The notes beneath the pieces were generated by a model. That model saw only the letters and a list, made by a program, of their open reading frames with translations, did not search any database and was not told the DNA's origin. From Symsagittifera roscoffensis (Eukaryota > Xenacoelomorpha > Acoela > Convolutidae): a stretch of DNA of 60,000 nucleotides. The translations under genes and the position numbers were made by a program. Position 1 is the first letter of the stretch. Each line of letters opens with the position of its first letter. The DNA lies in assembly GCF_963678635.1 (NCBI RefSeq), contig NC_087067.1, positions 50,028,233-50,088,232 of the forward strand, read 5' to 3'. Shown here piece after piece: positions 1 to 11,770 of the stretch.

Positions 1-165
1 TAGGATATTTTATCGACAACTAACCGTAGTTTTAATTTTAAAACTATGGCATACCCCGAATTAACCCGTGAGCGCCCTAGAAAATAAATTCGAATTAATT
101 CGCAGCAGCCATAGATTCAAATTTGAAGCTATTAAAAAAAGTTTACCGTCAACTTTTCATAAAGG
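1..165. repeat. Foldback repeat, copy 1
   Basis: This segment aligns along its length with 938-1107 (same order and orientation, many substitutions). Both copies can fold back on themselves: here CGAATTAA near 57-64 pairs with TTAATTCG near 95-102, and the flanks (tttaaaactatgg and ccatagattcaaa) are roughly complementary. The sequence differs between copies but the pairing is kept, which suits a small foldback mobile element. The left end may lie outside the window. Confidence 0.6.
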
Positions 166-937
166 GATCAATTGTCAAAAACATAACCTATGCCGAAGTT
201 TAACGCAACTTGCACAGTTGATCCCTGTGGAAGTTGCGACATTCAACCTCGTGGTAAATTCAACCTCGTAGGATCGGAGCTTATATGAGCAAACTACCAT
301 AACTGTCATTTGCTAACGAATAGATTTATTTAGACTTCGCCTGCCCTTTGGACGCTTTCTGGGGGACCTTCTGAGCTCTATTGATAAACGTTTAGATCAA
401 GGAAAGTCATTTATATCAGACCACTGGGCAAACAACTGGGAGCCACACGATGGGGCAGAGGACCCTTTGGGTAAACAGATTGTTACCTTTTAATTTTAAA
501 ATTTCCCACATTCCAGGAAAAGATATGGGTTTTACTCACCTAGATTATTACCTTTCTAGATTATTACCATTCTTTTATTCATTTTATAGGATCCGTTTTT
601 TAACCAATCTTCCTTAATATGAATATTTTAGAGTTTAAACATTTGATGGAAAACGGGCATTTCGATTTCTATATTTAGTTTTCATGTGTCATAATTAGTT
701 ATTGACATATCCCAGCAAATCTTTGTAGCAGTGTCAAAAACAGTCTCGCTCGCGACAATTAAATGCAACCAATTTAAACTGTCAAACCAAACAATTCGAT
801 TTGTTAGATTGCATAATAATTTAACAAAATGCATAAGGACAAAAAAAATTAACAATGTTGTTGATTTTGGTTCAACTCGGCTAAACTAATATTTATATTT
901 TAACTGTTTTTGTAAGAACTGATTCCGTTTTCATTAT
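166..937. other. No gene recognised between foldback copies
   Basis: AT-rich sequence between the two foldback copies. I see only short open frames, no recognisable protein, no RNA gene and no terminal repeats apart from the foldback copies themselves. The short frame at 68-271 crosses the first foldback and looks accidental. Confidence 0.5.
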
Positions 938-1107
938 AGGGGATTAATAGTGACAACTAATCGTAGTTTTAAGTTTAAAATTATGGCTTACTACGAATCA
1001 ATTTAAGAACGCCCTAGAATGTAAACTCGAATTGATTCGTAGCCTCCATAAGTTCAAATTTGAAGCTATTAAAATAACGTTTAACGTCAACTTGTCATAT
1101 AAATCTT
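938..1107. repeat. Foldback repeat, copy 2
   Basis: Diverged direct copy of 1-165. It contains a perfect 13-bp inverted repeat, CTACGAATCAATT at 991-1003 and AATTGATTCGTAG at 1030-1042, inside a longer imperfect stem (ttttaagtttaaaattatgg against ccataagttcaaatttgaag). It may be a small non-autonomous foldback element. No target-site duplication was recognised. Confidence 0.65.
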
Positions 1108-1317
1108 AAATTTTTCCTATCGGTCGATCATTCATTCTTTAATTTTGCTTTAGAGTAGACATTCGTAATTCATTCTCAATCATGTTATTCTCTGAATTTC
1201 TTAGTTAGTCGATAATTAAATTCACGTAATATTTACTAGCAAAATATTGTATCAGAGCGACAGTTTAATACTATTGATTCCACAACCTGTTAGCGGTTTC
1301 CCCAGATTGGAAGTGAG

Positions 1318-1476
1318 ATGTCCAGCAATAACCAGCTTGAACAGTGGTTAGCTAGAAAAACTAATGCGGAAATTACGAACAAATACTTAACCATTGTCCG
1401 AGGAATCCACGAACAAACCTTAAATCATTACTTAGCTAAATTCGTGGATATACCTTTTAAGAATTTGAACTTTTAA
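1318..1476 (+). CDS. Small open frame, 52 codons, unknown
   Basis: An ATG-initiated frame of 52 codons ending in TAA, beginning MSSNNQLEQWLARKTNAEIT. The composition (charged and polar, no low complexity) resembles a real helical peptide more than random AT-rich translation. I recognise no domain, and there is no clear neighbour relationship. It could be a small protein, a 5' exon of a spliced gene, or chance. It lies just upstream of the tail of the minus-strand SET pseudogene and on the other strand. Confidence 0.25.
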   Translation: MSSNNQLEQWLARKTNAEITNKYLTIVRGIHEQTLNHYLAKFVDIPFKNLNF

Positions 1477-1641
1477 TTGAAAACAGCCATGTCAATTTCT
1501 AAATTTTCATTCAATCACTTTTTAATGTTGCTTCAACATAAATTAGAACAGGTTTAAAATTTTAAATCATTAACACAAACGCAAACTCTTATAAATTCGA
1601 TCAAAACGAGTTAAAAGTGTTTTAGAATACCCAAAATCCAT

Positions 1642-2976
1642 TTAATTACTGTCCTTAAACAAAGCTTGAGCAACTTTGTCTCCATAGTCAGATCGCAGTT
1701 GCTCGAAAGTACAATGTCTCTCCTGGCTTTTAGGATGACTTTTTTTCACCTATGCTGGAAAGTACAACTTGTACCATTTTCATATTGGCCTCGTTTTTGT
1801 TCTGGGTGGCGTGGTTCGCTAAATGACCCAGGCAAACATTCCATTTATGTAACGGGCACTCCTCATTTGAAGCGTCGGTCAATCGACTAGGAGGACCCGC
1901 AATTTGCAATACGTATTCACTTAGAGCTCCTGGTTGGAGGCAGTAATGGTCGGAATTGATTTTGGTGACTAATTTGCCGTGGTAATCCACCTACACGTCA
2001 TCTTTCTTGAACGATTGCAAAACAATCAGACCTAGTAAAAACGAAAGTCAAAATTACTGATTCAAAAAAAAAGAAATTTTATTAGTACGATATGTTTATC
2101 GAGTCATTAAATTTATAAAGTACCTCTTCCAAAGACGGGAAATATCACATCACATATGCCAATGCACGACTCTGCAACTCTTCCTGAACCTCGTATGGAA
2201 AGCTCTCAATGTCGTTGTCGGTATGTTTCAGGCTTGTGGTTTTCTCATACGGCTGAAACTTTCTCTTTCATCCATCATTGAGCAGCTTCGCCACATGGTC
2301 AACCACCTTCTTCAGGTCATGGGTTTGCCCACTTCTGCTTTGAGTAAAAGTTTGTAACTTAGCTTAACAGTTCATGGAAGTCATCATCTGCTGAACGAAG
2401 ATCTGTGCGCGCTGCACCTGGCAAACGTAACGTTGAGAATCTTGTCGGGATCGCACTGCCAACTGAACCTCTTCGTAGGTGTATCCGTTCATTTTCCGGT
2501 GAAATTCTGAAGCTTGCTTCTTCAGCCTTTTCATCTCGAACGTAGGGTTGGTAGACAAAAGCATAAGCCTCGCAACCTTACGTGCGAGACAGCGCTTCGG
2601 CTGTTCCAGATTTATGATGCTAATATATAAAAAAAAACGAAAATGTTTAGATGTGATTCCAAGTTTCTATTTTGATAAATAAGTCCCTTTGGAAGAAATT
2701 AAAACTTTATATCGATTGATCTATCTGGCATTTGAACTAATCATCTAGTGGAGCAACCCTGAACACCGCGTTCCCAAATGAATTGACGAAAAACATATGA
2801 ATTGGCGAGGCGAAAGGTCGCGCGGGTGCTCGCAAAGGGATTACCGGTGTCGGAGGAGCAAATGATGTTATCTCTGGTGCTGCGAGTGGTGGAGGAGGCA
2901 CAGGGATGTTAGAAGGCACTGCAAATGGTGATGGAGAACTAGAAGGCACTGAAAATGAGCTTTCGGCGTTGGACAT
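1642..2976 (-). pseudogene. SET-domain lysine methyltransferase pseudogene
   Basis: Read on the minus strand, the last exon (about 2031-1642) carries SET-domain landmarks in order: a KKDDV stretch followed, after an in-frame TAG, by DYHGKL; then LANHA with a following NANMKM, matching the SET N-H-[S/A] region; then, after frame changes, a KARRDIV strand and a DYGD motif typical of the end of the SET core. The tail reads KVAQALFKDSN before TAA. Upstream, one long exon (about 2624-2120) starts after a good acceptor (ttttatatattag) and has three in-frame stops. Its donor and the 90-base intron to the SET exon have GT/AG ends but do not keep phase. An ATG-initiated proline- and serine-rich frame at 2976-2737 (MSNAESSFSVPSSSPSPF) may be the N-terminal exon. 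The family transfers methyl groups from S-adenosylmethionine to lysine. With at least four stops and two frameshifts this copy should be inactive. The nearest family (KMT5A-like) is an inference. Confidence 0.7.
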
Positions 2977-2984
2977 TTAACTTG

Positions 2985-3436
2985 AGTCCGTAAGTTTTTA
3001 CTAGATTGGGATGAAAAATGAAAGAGGTAACTAATATTGAGCACAAGATGAGGATGAATTGATTCCAATTTAGCGGCAAAGCTCCCATCACTTATCAGCA
3101 CCAATTTAATTGAAACACCAGGGTATCAAGATAAGAGTCCACCAAGGAATAGCTTCGACACTTTTCACTCTTTTTAGCACACCAGGCGACTGTAGCATCT
3201 ATGCAATAATGACTGCTTAAGAAAAGACGGCTAATTGATAATGAAGGCGTCATACTGATATATGGAACTAGAGAGTGCAGCTCTTATCAGTGAAGCCGTC
3301 ATTATAAGTGAAGCATTAGTCCTGCATCAGGGAAACTGTCACTAGTCAATTCTTGGACCAAGACTCATTTCATTTCAATCATTCAATCGCTCCTCATCAT
3401 GCTAAGTAGAACTTTTCGGGTAAAGTAAAAAGTACA
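2985..3436. other. No feature recognised
   Basis: Sequence between the start of the SET pseudogene and the plus-strand unknown gene. Overlapping short minus-strand frames here are shadows. Short imperfect dyads occur around 3220-3310 (gaaggcgtcat and tgaagccgtcatt), but no gene is evident. Promoters of the divergent neighbours could lie here; I cannot identify one. Confidence 0.4.
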
Positions 3437-5041
3437 AGTCCTCGATGCCGTCACTTCCATCTGGGAAAGTGCTGTAATTTCATCTCTAATCAGCGATTGG
3501 AGCGTAAAGATTAAACGGTCTGATTGGCCGGGAAGTGCCATCTTTAGTGTCGCAGAAGACAACAAAGAAAACGCAGCAGCATGGAATTTGAATAAATTTC
3601 ACGAACACAATGATACTTTGATAGTTGTGTCATCAGCAGAAGGCGAAATTCGAGAAAAGAGAAACTATCGTTTAACCGCAGACGGCTGCACAAGGTCTTT
3701 TTTGAACATGCTGGGAGTGTCAAAAAAGGGATTGTCATCATCAACGACACTTTCGTGTCCCAGTGCACAGTTCGTTTGGTCGACAAACCTCAGGATACTG
3801 CAAGTAGAGCATCATGCAGTGGCAGTTTATACGTTAGGTACTCCGAGTTGAGAAACGAGTCGCAAGGTGAGTCAAGGAAACGAGTCGCCGGAGAATCACT
3901 GCCAGACGATTTCAGAAAATTCATGATTAAGGATGCTGAGAAATCTAGACCCGAACAAAATCCCTCAGAGCTCAAGGCCAAAAAAAAACAAGGAGGAAAA
4001 ACCGCAGGAAGATTTTTTGAGTCGCCTTGATTATTTTGAGTTGCCAGAAACGACATTCCTTTGGAGTTTGCTCCATGCATCAACGGTGTAATACAGGTAA
4101 AATTATCATCAAATGTGTAATTAATCAACTGTGTAACTTATCTACTAATTAATTACACAACACTATCCTTATAATCTGTATGATCATCGATTTCATCTGA
4201 TATCTTGAACTTTTATAATGCATTTCCGGATGCAATTGATTCTTATTTTTTTATCGGTATTTAATAATTTAGTTTACCGTATTCTAATTATACACCGTAA
4301 TTTTATTTGTGATTTTAGCTATGATCGACTATCTTGCGCGCCGGATGCAACTGATTCTTATTTGTATCGGTATTTATTATACCTTATTCTGATCATACAC
4401 CGTATTCTTATTTGTGATTGTACCTAGGATCGACTATTTTGCGCGCCACACAAAAGTTCCGTGTTGATTATTTGAAATTCAAGTATTCGAAGAAACGAGC
4501 ATTTGATGTCACCCTGAGAATGCCTTCTGTATTGGCGGAGCTGGTTGAAAAGATTTTTTGGTATGTAGCTGTTTGTTTCAATTTCGTTGTTTTTCCAAAA
4601 AAAATGGTTTATTCTTTTATTCTCTTGTGCTTCGTTTTAGAACAATTTTAGCTGCGATCTGAGTAATATTACTTATCCAATTAGCCAAATGTTTGCGACA
4701 TTTTCGGCAATAAAACGAGGCGTTGGCTTGATGAGGAAAAAACAGGGCAAACTTTCATATTGGTTCCAGCTACACCAGTAACCAGAAAGGCCATTGGTTT
4801 ATCATCCACAGAGTGTGCTGCTTTATTTTTGGGCAGTATAACCTCAGAAATTTTTGGATGCCATCAGTCTTGGTATTCTGTGCTGGGGGAAAAATGGGAA
4901 TTGTTGCCAGCAAAAAACGACGTCAGCTAGACATTCTTATCAAATCTCTCAATTTCTACGAACACAGAGATTTCCTCATGAGCACAATCCGATGCCATAT
5001 AAATGCATGCCGTGGTAGATATGCCGTCGAGGATAACTACT
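3437..5041 (+). pseudogene. Broken multi-exon gene, unknown function
   Basis: Protein-like sequence runs along the plus strand in exon-sized pieces with changing frames. Piece 1 (3437 to about 3700) begins VQVLDAVTSIWE and contains DWPGSAIFSV and ENAAAWNLNKF; the spacing of W and V residues faintly recalls Tudor or chromo-barrel folds, but I do not claim a family. A +1 frame then continues with KKGIVIINDTFVSQ to a lysine-rich stretch ending at about 4028. A further frame (VARNDIPLEFAPCINGVIQ) ends at a good donor, CAG/GTAAAA at 4096/4097. Another likely exon (4457-4560, FRVDYLKFKYSKKRAF) ends at TTTTTG/GTATGT. A last piece starts after the acceptor ATTAG near 4686 (NVCDIFGNKTRRWLDEEKTG) and passes through stops and a shift to the TGA near 5041. 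The frame changes suggest decay, although some could be unrecognised introns. Confidence 0.4.
4226..4445. repeat. Two-copy tandem repeat, about 110 bp
   Basis: Copies at 4226-4340 and 4341-4445 share the start CCGGATGCAA, an ATTCTTATTT stretch, the ACACCGTA motif and the end GATCGACTAT(C/T)TTGCGCG. They differ by about 10 bases in length at T runs. They sit in the presumed intron of the unknown plus-strand gene. Confidence 0.75.
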
Positions 5042-5045
5042 GAGA

Positions 5046-5571
5046 AGTATTTAGACATAATATGGCCGAGTCCGCCCAGGATTTTTTTATGACTTGGAAT
5101 GAACAAATTGAACTGTTTATACTGTTTGTTGTCATGGCTGTTTTGTTATGACTGTTGGTTGTTATTTGAGCTCTTTAAATTAACCGTAATTTGCCCTATT
5201 CTTTTTACTGTATGCAGTCTGAAAAATATGCAGGCCCGTCAAAGTTGCTCATAAAGAGTAAATTATCTATTTGGTGTAATTTGCTCCTAGAAAGTAAATT
5301 ATCTATTGTGAGAAACTAATTTGAGTAAATCCGTTTTAGATAAAAAAAAATAACAAAACTTCAACAACTACAGCTGAAATAACTAATAATTGCAAAAACA
5401 AAAATTTGTTCCTGAAAATTTTGCCTAATCAAACTATTTGTTTGCAATTTGAAAACACTCGGAAAAGGCTCAGCTAAAGTATTTATATCTTAATTGAATG
5501 AATTGATTGAAATGAACTGAATAATTTAGATGCGAGTTTACTTCATAAGTTTGTTCAATTTGTTCACTTTG
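5046..5571. other. No gene recognised
   Basis: AT-rich spacer between the unknown gene and the 26-bp minisatellite. It contains homopolymer A runs and no coding or RNA signature that I can support. Confidence 0.4.
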
Positions 5572-5745
5572 CAGGAATTGAGATTGATGGCAGGAATTGG
5601 GATCGAAGTTTGATTACAGGAATCGGGATCGAAATTGGGTTACAAGAGTTGGGATCGAAGTTTGGTTACAGGAATCGGGATCGAAGTTGGGTTACAGGAA
5701 GTGAGATCGAGTCGGTGACAGGAATTGAGACTGGTAGCTGATCAA
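5572..5745. repeat. 26-bp minisatellite, about 6 copies
   Basis: Tandem copies of a 26-base unit that begins CAGGAATYGGGATCGAA and continues RTTKGRTTA. The four central copies are nearly regular (from 5591); the first and last two are diverged or shortened. The shared GGGATCGAA core marks each copy. Unlike the arrays further right, it has no CCAAT or CCGGAAG motif. Confidence 0.85.
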
Positions 5746-5860
5746 CGTAACTGAGATTGAACTTGTTGGTGAACACCTAGTAGATAAAATATATAAATTA
5801 AAACGTTACCACATATAAACATATATGTAAATGAAATCCGCAAACAAAATGCAAATTCCA

Positions 5861-5940
5861 CTTACAATTTACGGATTCCACTCACAATTTGCGGATTCCA
5901 CTTACAATTTACGGATTCGACTTACAATTGCGGATTCCGG
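5861..5940. repeat. 20-bp minisatellite, 4 copies
   Basis: Four exact-length 20-base units at 5861, 5881, 5901 and 5921, consensus CTTACAATTTACGGATTCCA. Loose single copies of GCGGATTCCG and TTACAAT recur to about 6140 and once near 11278, so the motif was probably dispersed before decaying. Apparent protein frames over this region simply read the repeat. Confidence 0.85.
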
Positions 5941-6795
5941 AACAGCTCAATTTAACGATAGAAACGTCTTATCATTTGTTTGTGGATTCCACAAACTGTT
6001 CTGGATTCCGCAAATACAGTTGCGGATTCAGCAAATTGGCCTATTTTTGGAGCAATTTTGAGCGGTACAATGATTTAGGTACAATGTTGCGGATTTCGCG
6101 ACAAATCTGATTTTGACCTGTTGCGGATTCCGCTTACAATGCAGAGAATGCACAGTTTGGCCTCGTACTGAAAATGCTTGAACTATAAATGCAGTAAAAC
6201 AGAGAAAGACAAGACGCATTGACCGCGAAAAATTAACGCAACTGCGCATAGATTACAAATTAATAAATAAAATTTTTGGTTTGACTCTTGTTTGACCCTC
6301 GAAAAGACAGGTTTTGGCTGCGAACTTTCGTTCATTACCGCTAAAATTACGTACGAATGATATAACTTACTGTTGATATAAGAGTTTTGTTCCAAAACAC
6401 TAAGCAAAAGTGTGCTATTTTTATTAATTAGAAAACGTGAAACTCAATTGTTCAGCAGCAAATTTTATACGCCAAATCGTGGTCGATATCGCAGACCCCA
6501 GAGGTAGAAACTTAGACATATAAAACAAAAATTCACACTTATATATCAAACACATTTAGAAAAAATCATTTATGGCTAGAACATTTACCGGATACAAAAT
6601 TAACTCATCAAACAAATAAATCAAAATATTGACTTAAGAAATCACATGAGTAAAAATATTTAAAATCAACACACCAAACAAAAAAACCAAAGCAAAACGA
6701 ATTAAAAAAAACAATCACTTACTTAGAATAAAAAGTTGGTCAACTCATAAACAATGTAACAAATTTAAAAAATTACAGTGCGCGTGGGCTAACAA
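5941..6795. other. No gene; decayed 20-bp motif copies then AT-rich DNA
   Basis: The first 200 bases hold scattered degenerate copies of the 20-bp minisatellite motif. The rest is AT-rich with A-rich runs. No coding region or structural RNA was recognised. Confidence 0.4.
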
Positions 6796-7684
6796 CCCGG
6801 GTTGACCAAAAATGCTTCTCATACAATTCTCATAAATGGGAAATTTCTTTTCCTACATTTCCATACAATTCCATACGTACAGAAAATTGTATGAAATGTC
6901 TATAATAAACATTTTCCCATAAATGGAAATGGTACGACAAGGGTTCTCTCCATAAACCAAAAAAATGTTTTTTGTTGCTACATTTATTTTCTGACTAATT
7001 TTCGGTTTTGTTTGCAACCGAACACCAGTGACAAAGACCTTGGTTAATTAAAGCACCAACGATTGGACGGTCTTGCATTTACAATGCATGGAAAATGACC
7101 TGAATTGTCTTCGATCTGTCTTTCACAAATTATATAACAAAAGTAACAAACTTTTAAATTTTGGCAAAATTTTTCAATGATGATTATTTTACATTTTTGA
7201 ATTTTCAAATTATCAGACATTGATCAAGGCATACAAAAACACGCCATGCAAAAGAAATAGGAAATTTTGCCTGCAAAAATTTCCTATTTCTTTTGCATGG
7301 CGTGTTGTTTGCATGCAAAATTTTTTTTTTTCGAAAAATGTTTGTTTGCGTACAAAATTAGATTTGCGGTTGAAAAAAAACAAAAAAATTTAGGGCAAGT
7401 TTTCAAAATTACTACTGAAAAATTTTTGTCGTAAATGGAAATTGTATGGCAAGCATTTTTTCCAAAAAAAATTCGAATCAATTTTTTTTGTCACCGCTTT
7501 GTTCAACTGTTCTCAAAAAGACGCAGAAATGGTTTAATTTTTTTTCTAGTGTTTTTCGAAAATGTATGGAAATTGTATGACAAGCATTTTCTCCATACAC
7601 TTGTTGTATGGAATTGTATGATAATGATTTTTGCTGTATGGAATTGTATCATAAGCAGTTTAGGTGTATGGAGATCAACCCGGG
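6796..7684. mobile_element. 889-bp inverted-repeat (foldback) element
   Basis: The ends are inverted: CCCGGGTTGA at 6796-6805 and TCAACCCGGG at 7675-7684. Inside, related blocks recur in opposite orientation, with TGCTTCTCATACAATTC near the left end and GAATTGTATCATAAGCA near the right end, plus several copies of GGAATTGTATG or its complement. The midpoint holds a perfect 31-bp hairpin. There is no transposase frame, so this resembles a non-autonomous foldback or MITE-type element. I could not identify a target-site duplication, so the exact ends are uncertain by a few bases. Confidence 0.7.
7238..7306. repeat. Perfect 31-bp inverted repeat, 7-base loop
   Basis: The left arm 7238-7268 (starting AACACGCCATGCAAAAG) is exactly complementary to the right arm 7276-7306 (ending CTTTTGCATGGCGTGTT). 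The loop is GCCTGCA. The hairpin lies almost at the centre of the 889-bp inverted-repeat element, so it is the innermost part of a larger foldback. Transcribed, it would form a precursor-like stem, but nothing shows that it is processed. Confidence 0.9.
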
Positions 7685-7689
7685 AATGA

Positions 7690-10600
7690 GTAACTAGTAT
7701 GATGAACATCAACAAATCCAGGAAATAGGAAAGTTTGATAAAATCATTCGAAACTCAAGAGAAAACCAACCTATCAAAGACAAACACTTTTAATAATAAC
7801 CATACCGCAGATCGTCACAAAAAAAAACTGATTTTTCGTCCCGGTAAAGCAACAAAAAAAAGAGAAAATTGCATAGCTACAATCTGTGAACTATTCGTAC
7901 GAAACATAAGCGATAAAAAAGTATTCTAAGCAAACCTTACAACACCGGAATATTCTATTCAACTCGTAGATTTCAACTTCAAAACCTTTAAACTTTTCAG
8001 GGCTAAAAAATTCTGCTTTAGTGCACTTTCTGAAAAAGGTCAAAATTTGCAAACCCTTACATATTTCGCTAAATATTGTTTATTTGTTTTTTTTTTGTGG
8101 GTCTGAACCGACTCGCACAATGTTTGCCAACAAGAACAATCTGAGTACATAAAAATCTTACTTCATCAAACAATTGCAATTCGTTTTTTTCTTGGTCAAA
8201 TAGGTAATTTGTTCCAGGAACTAGAAAAAACTCACACACTAAGAAGGACCGACAGAAACTTAACTCTGTTTTATGATACTATTTGGGATAAGTAATGGAA
8301 TCTATTGAACAAAAAACATATCTGACGATAGTGCAACGAAAAAACTACATATAAAAATGTATTATTTTGCAAATGAAACGATATATGGCAAAAAACCGAA
8401 TTCCATGGCCTAAAAAAATGCAACAATAAAAAAATTAAATTACAGGATAATTGAGAATAACTAAAATCACTTACTGAAGATGCAAAACCTTTGTTTTTTA
8501 AAAAGTGTAGATTTTAAGAATCTGAACTCTACAATAAAAAACAGAGCCAGTCGAATTGAACAACTCAATTGAAACTGCACAGTTTTTTTAAACCCAGTTA
8601 AAGTTACAGATAGAAATGAATTTACAAAACTATATCACTGACTGAAAAATCTTAGTTCACGAAGTCTCTATATTACTTTCACTTTTAACTCATAAACTAT
8701 AACTTTAAAAATTCAGTCATTAGCGAAACAGTTTCATTAACAATCAAAAGTACTAAACACGTATAGAACTAAAAAAGTAAAACAACATGAGCCTGAACAA
8801 AATTATGGTAAGAACGTTTTCCAAAATCAGAATTAGGTTTTTTTTTTCAAAATTATTGAAATAAAAAAAATCACTAGCAAGCACGGATTACGCTTATTTA
8901 AAACAAGATAACAGATAATAGAGGTTCCAAGTAACGAGAACTATTATTCCAATCAATCATGTACCGAAAATTATCAAAACAACAAAAAAAAACTTGACCA
9001 ATCTCAAATAAAATTGATCATTGTTAAAAGACAGAACAAAGACCAATCTAATAACAAGGCTATAATAATAACCATACAAATATGCAATAGAGAAAGCGAA
9101 AAAAAATAATTTACCAGAACAAAATGTCACGGAAATAGCAAAAAAAAAGTCAGAACCACCATTATAGATCATCCAGAAGTTTTTGCAAAACATTAGATAA
9201 AAAGCTCATTTGAAAGCTCAGATGACAAGAAAAATGAAGAAGACCCAGAAATGTTCATCATCAGTAGTAGAAGTGAAGATAACAAAAAATATGGAACCCC
9301 GATAGTTAGTTGTAATTAAAAAGTTCAACAATTTTTTCAAAACTCATTGAAGATTTTTACTTACCCATCACCCCTGATATTAACGTTTTTTAAACCACAG
9401 ATAAAATAAAAGAAAAAAACAATACAAGAAATCAAAATTTGTAGAAAACACGGAATACGCACAAATATTAAATAACAAACCGAATGCCAACAACTATACC
9501 CTGCTTTCAGAAAAATCAATAATATAAAACTTAAAATTGAAACTTAAAACCAATGAATTAAGTTCTTTTTTATACAAAACGAGCAACCAAAACAAACATA
9601 AAATATTTTGCACTACGTTAAAATGATCAATAATGGGAAAGAAACTGAACAAGAAACACTAGAAATTCGCCATAAAATGCATCATTTATACCACATTGTG
9701 ATAGGAGGTTCCAAAACGACAATCTTACTCTAATCGAAAATGCAAATATTTAAGAGACAGAAAAAAAACCAATCGAACAACAAATACAGTTATAATAAAA
9801 ATCATATTAAAATAAAATTACTGATAATCAAAAAGATAACAAAAACAGAAAAAAAATCGAAACCACCAGGCATAGATAAACCATAATTTTTCCATTAATT
9901 TTGAATAAGAACCAAATTCAAAGCTCCTCATAACCATTCATGAAAAATTTGATTTTGAAAAACTGAAACCCGATAAAAAGTAGCAACTATAAAAACTGAG
10001 CAAGCATTTCAAAACCCGGTGAAGTAGTTTGCATAGCTGTAACCTTTAGAGTAACCAAGACAAAATTATCGAAAAACCCTGATTCTTCAATTTCACTATA
10101 AAGCTCGAAAAATGCAAATTCAAGAACGATCAGATTTAGAAATTGAAATTTCATCTGATTCAAGAGTACAATAAATACTACAAAAATCACCACCAGGAAC
10201 AATATCAAACTTTTCTTCCCATCAAGTACAAAACTGCATTATAAAGTAATTAATTATGTTTAGCAATCGCACAAGTTGCTAAAACTATTTTCATCAAGCT
10301 GCAAAAACTAAAAGACTTACCAAACGCAAAATCACAACCCACTTGAAAAATTTTAACCAATATTTTTTTAAATCTCTAAATGCAATTTAATAGATTTTTG
10401 GCGAGAACTAAGCAAAACAAATGTATTCAACAGTGCAGGTTAAAAAATATTTACTACACCAAAACCAAGAAATTAAAACAGTAAAACTAGTAGTCATTAA
10501 ATCATCATTCATTAACAGATCAAAATTATTCGTTTTATAAAAACAAGTCAATTCGAAAAAAAAGACAGCCGGTTGCTGTGCATGTAGCGTAGAATGATCC

Positions 10601-11770
10601 GATCAAATTTTAAAAAATCATAATAATTTTTTTTCAATACTTTCTTCCATTTAGTGTCTTTTTTGTGGGTAGTGTCATAAGACAAAGATAAAAACGCGTA
10701 TTAAATTAGGGGTTTAGGCAAAATTGACAACATTTATATTTAGAAAAATTAACAAAAAAAAACGAAAAGAATTTTCAGAAACTTCTATATTTCTTGTTCG
10801 TTTTTCGCAAGTTATTTTTGAAATTTTTTTAGAAAACTCTGGTTGCCAAGAATGGTCTAAATGAAGCTTTTATAATTAGTTTTTTTGCTGTAAAACAAAC
10901 GTTTTTGGCTGAATTGACCAATTTCCATCACTTTATAACGAATTTAGACGAAAAATCAAAAATTTTAAACTAGTTTTTCTCGACAAAAAAAATTTCTTAG
11001 TCTGTTAATGTCGCTTGAATTTTTAATGTCGTTATGATTATATCACTCGACCCATTCCGTTAACTGTTTGTGGTTATAAATTTTTTGTGGAAAACAAAAA
11101 AAAAGACAATTTTCAATGGTCGGAACAAGAAATCTCTTCCTCAGAAAACGAAGTAAAAAGCGCTCATAAGATAAACATTGTTCCTTATAAGTCACTAAGC
11201 AATGAAACCAATCTGAAAAACTTCCCTCGTTTCAAAGGCCATTACAAGGCCAAACTATTTTTTGGGAAATGTAGGCGGATTCCGCAACAAGGACGCGCCC
11301 TTTGTTCTTCTTTTGTTCTTTCATTTTCTTTGATCGTTCCGACAAAATTTTAACATATTTAAAGACTTGTCTCTGGAATCCAGGAACATACAGGCGTATA
11401 ATTGTGCGCCTATCCAGTGCACAGGTTGGCCTCGAAATGGCATCGGCCTAAAATCAATACAGCATCCTTCATGGATTTTTGAAGAGGTTTTTTCTAAGAG
11501 TAGTTAACGTATAAATTAAGTTAAGTATCAACGTATAAATTTTTCAACAAATAAAAAATTCTCAAACCGTTCTTGTTTTTCTTTATCCTTGTTTTTTGCA
11601 GTTTTTGAACCATTTAAAAAACCAAACGTGAAATTCACAGTAGCGTAGCTCAGTTGTTTTATTTACAGACGAAATTTATCAACCAAGATATGGATAAACC
11701 AAACATATATATTAGGAAACACTACTCTATTAAACCTAAACTAGATTTAGAATGAACCGTTTTACCCAAA
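7690..11770. other. 4-kb AT-rich stretch without recognised genes
   Basis: Strongly AT-rich with many A and T homopolymers. Both strands give only short open frames, mostly Phe/Ile/Lys/Asn-rich or hydrophobic by composition alone. No splice-bounded coding segments, RNA genes or terminal repeats were recognised. It may be intronic or intergenic DNA upstream of the receptor fragments, but I cannot see receptor TM1-TM4 exons here. Confidence 0.5.

Noticed and set aside
8957-10208. Minus-strand hydrophobic frames at 8957-9193 and 9987-10208
   Set aside because: Phe/Ile/Leu/Val content is what A-rich DNA gives when read on the opposite strand. No motif, no splice boundaries.
11087-11353. 88-codon plus-strand frame, Lys/Ser/Glu-rich
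   Set aside because: It begins at a non-ATG codon in A-rich DNA, has no splice context that I can support and no recognisable domain.
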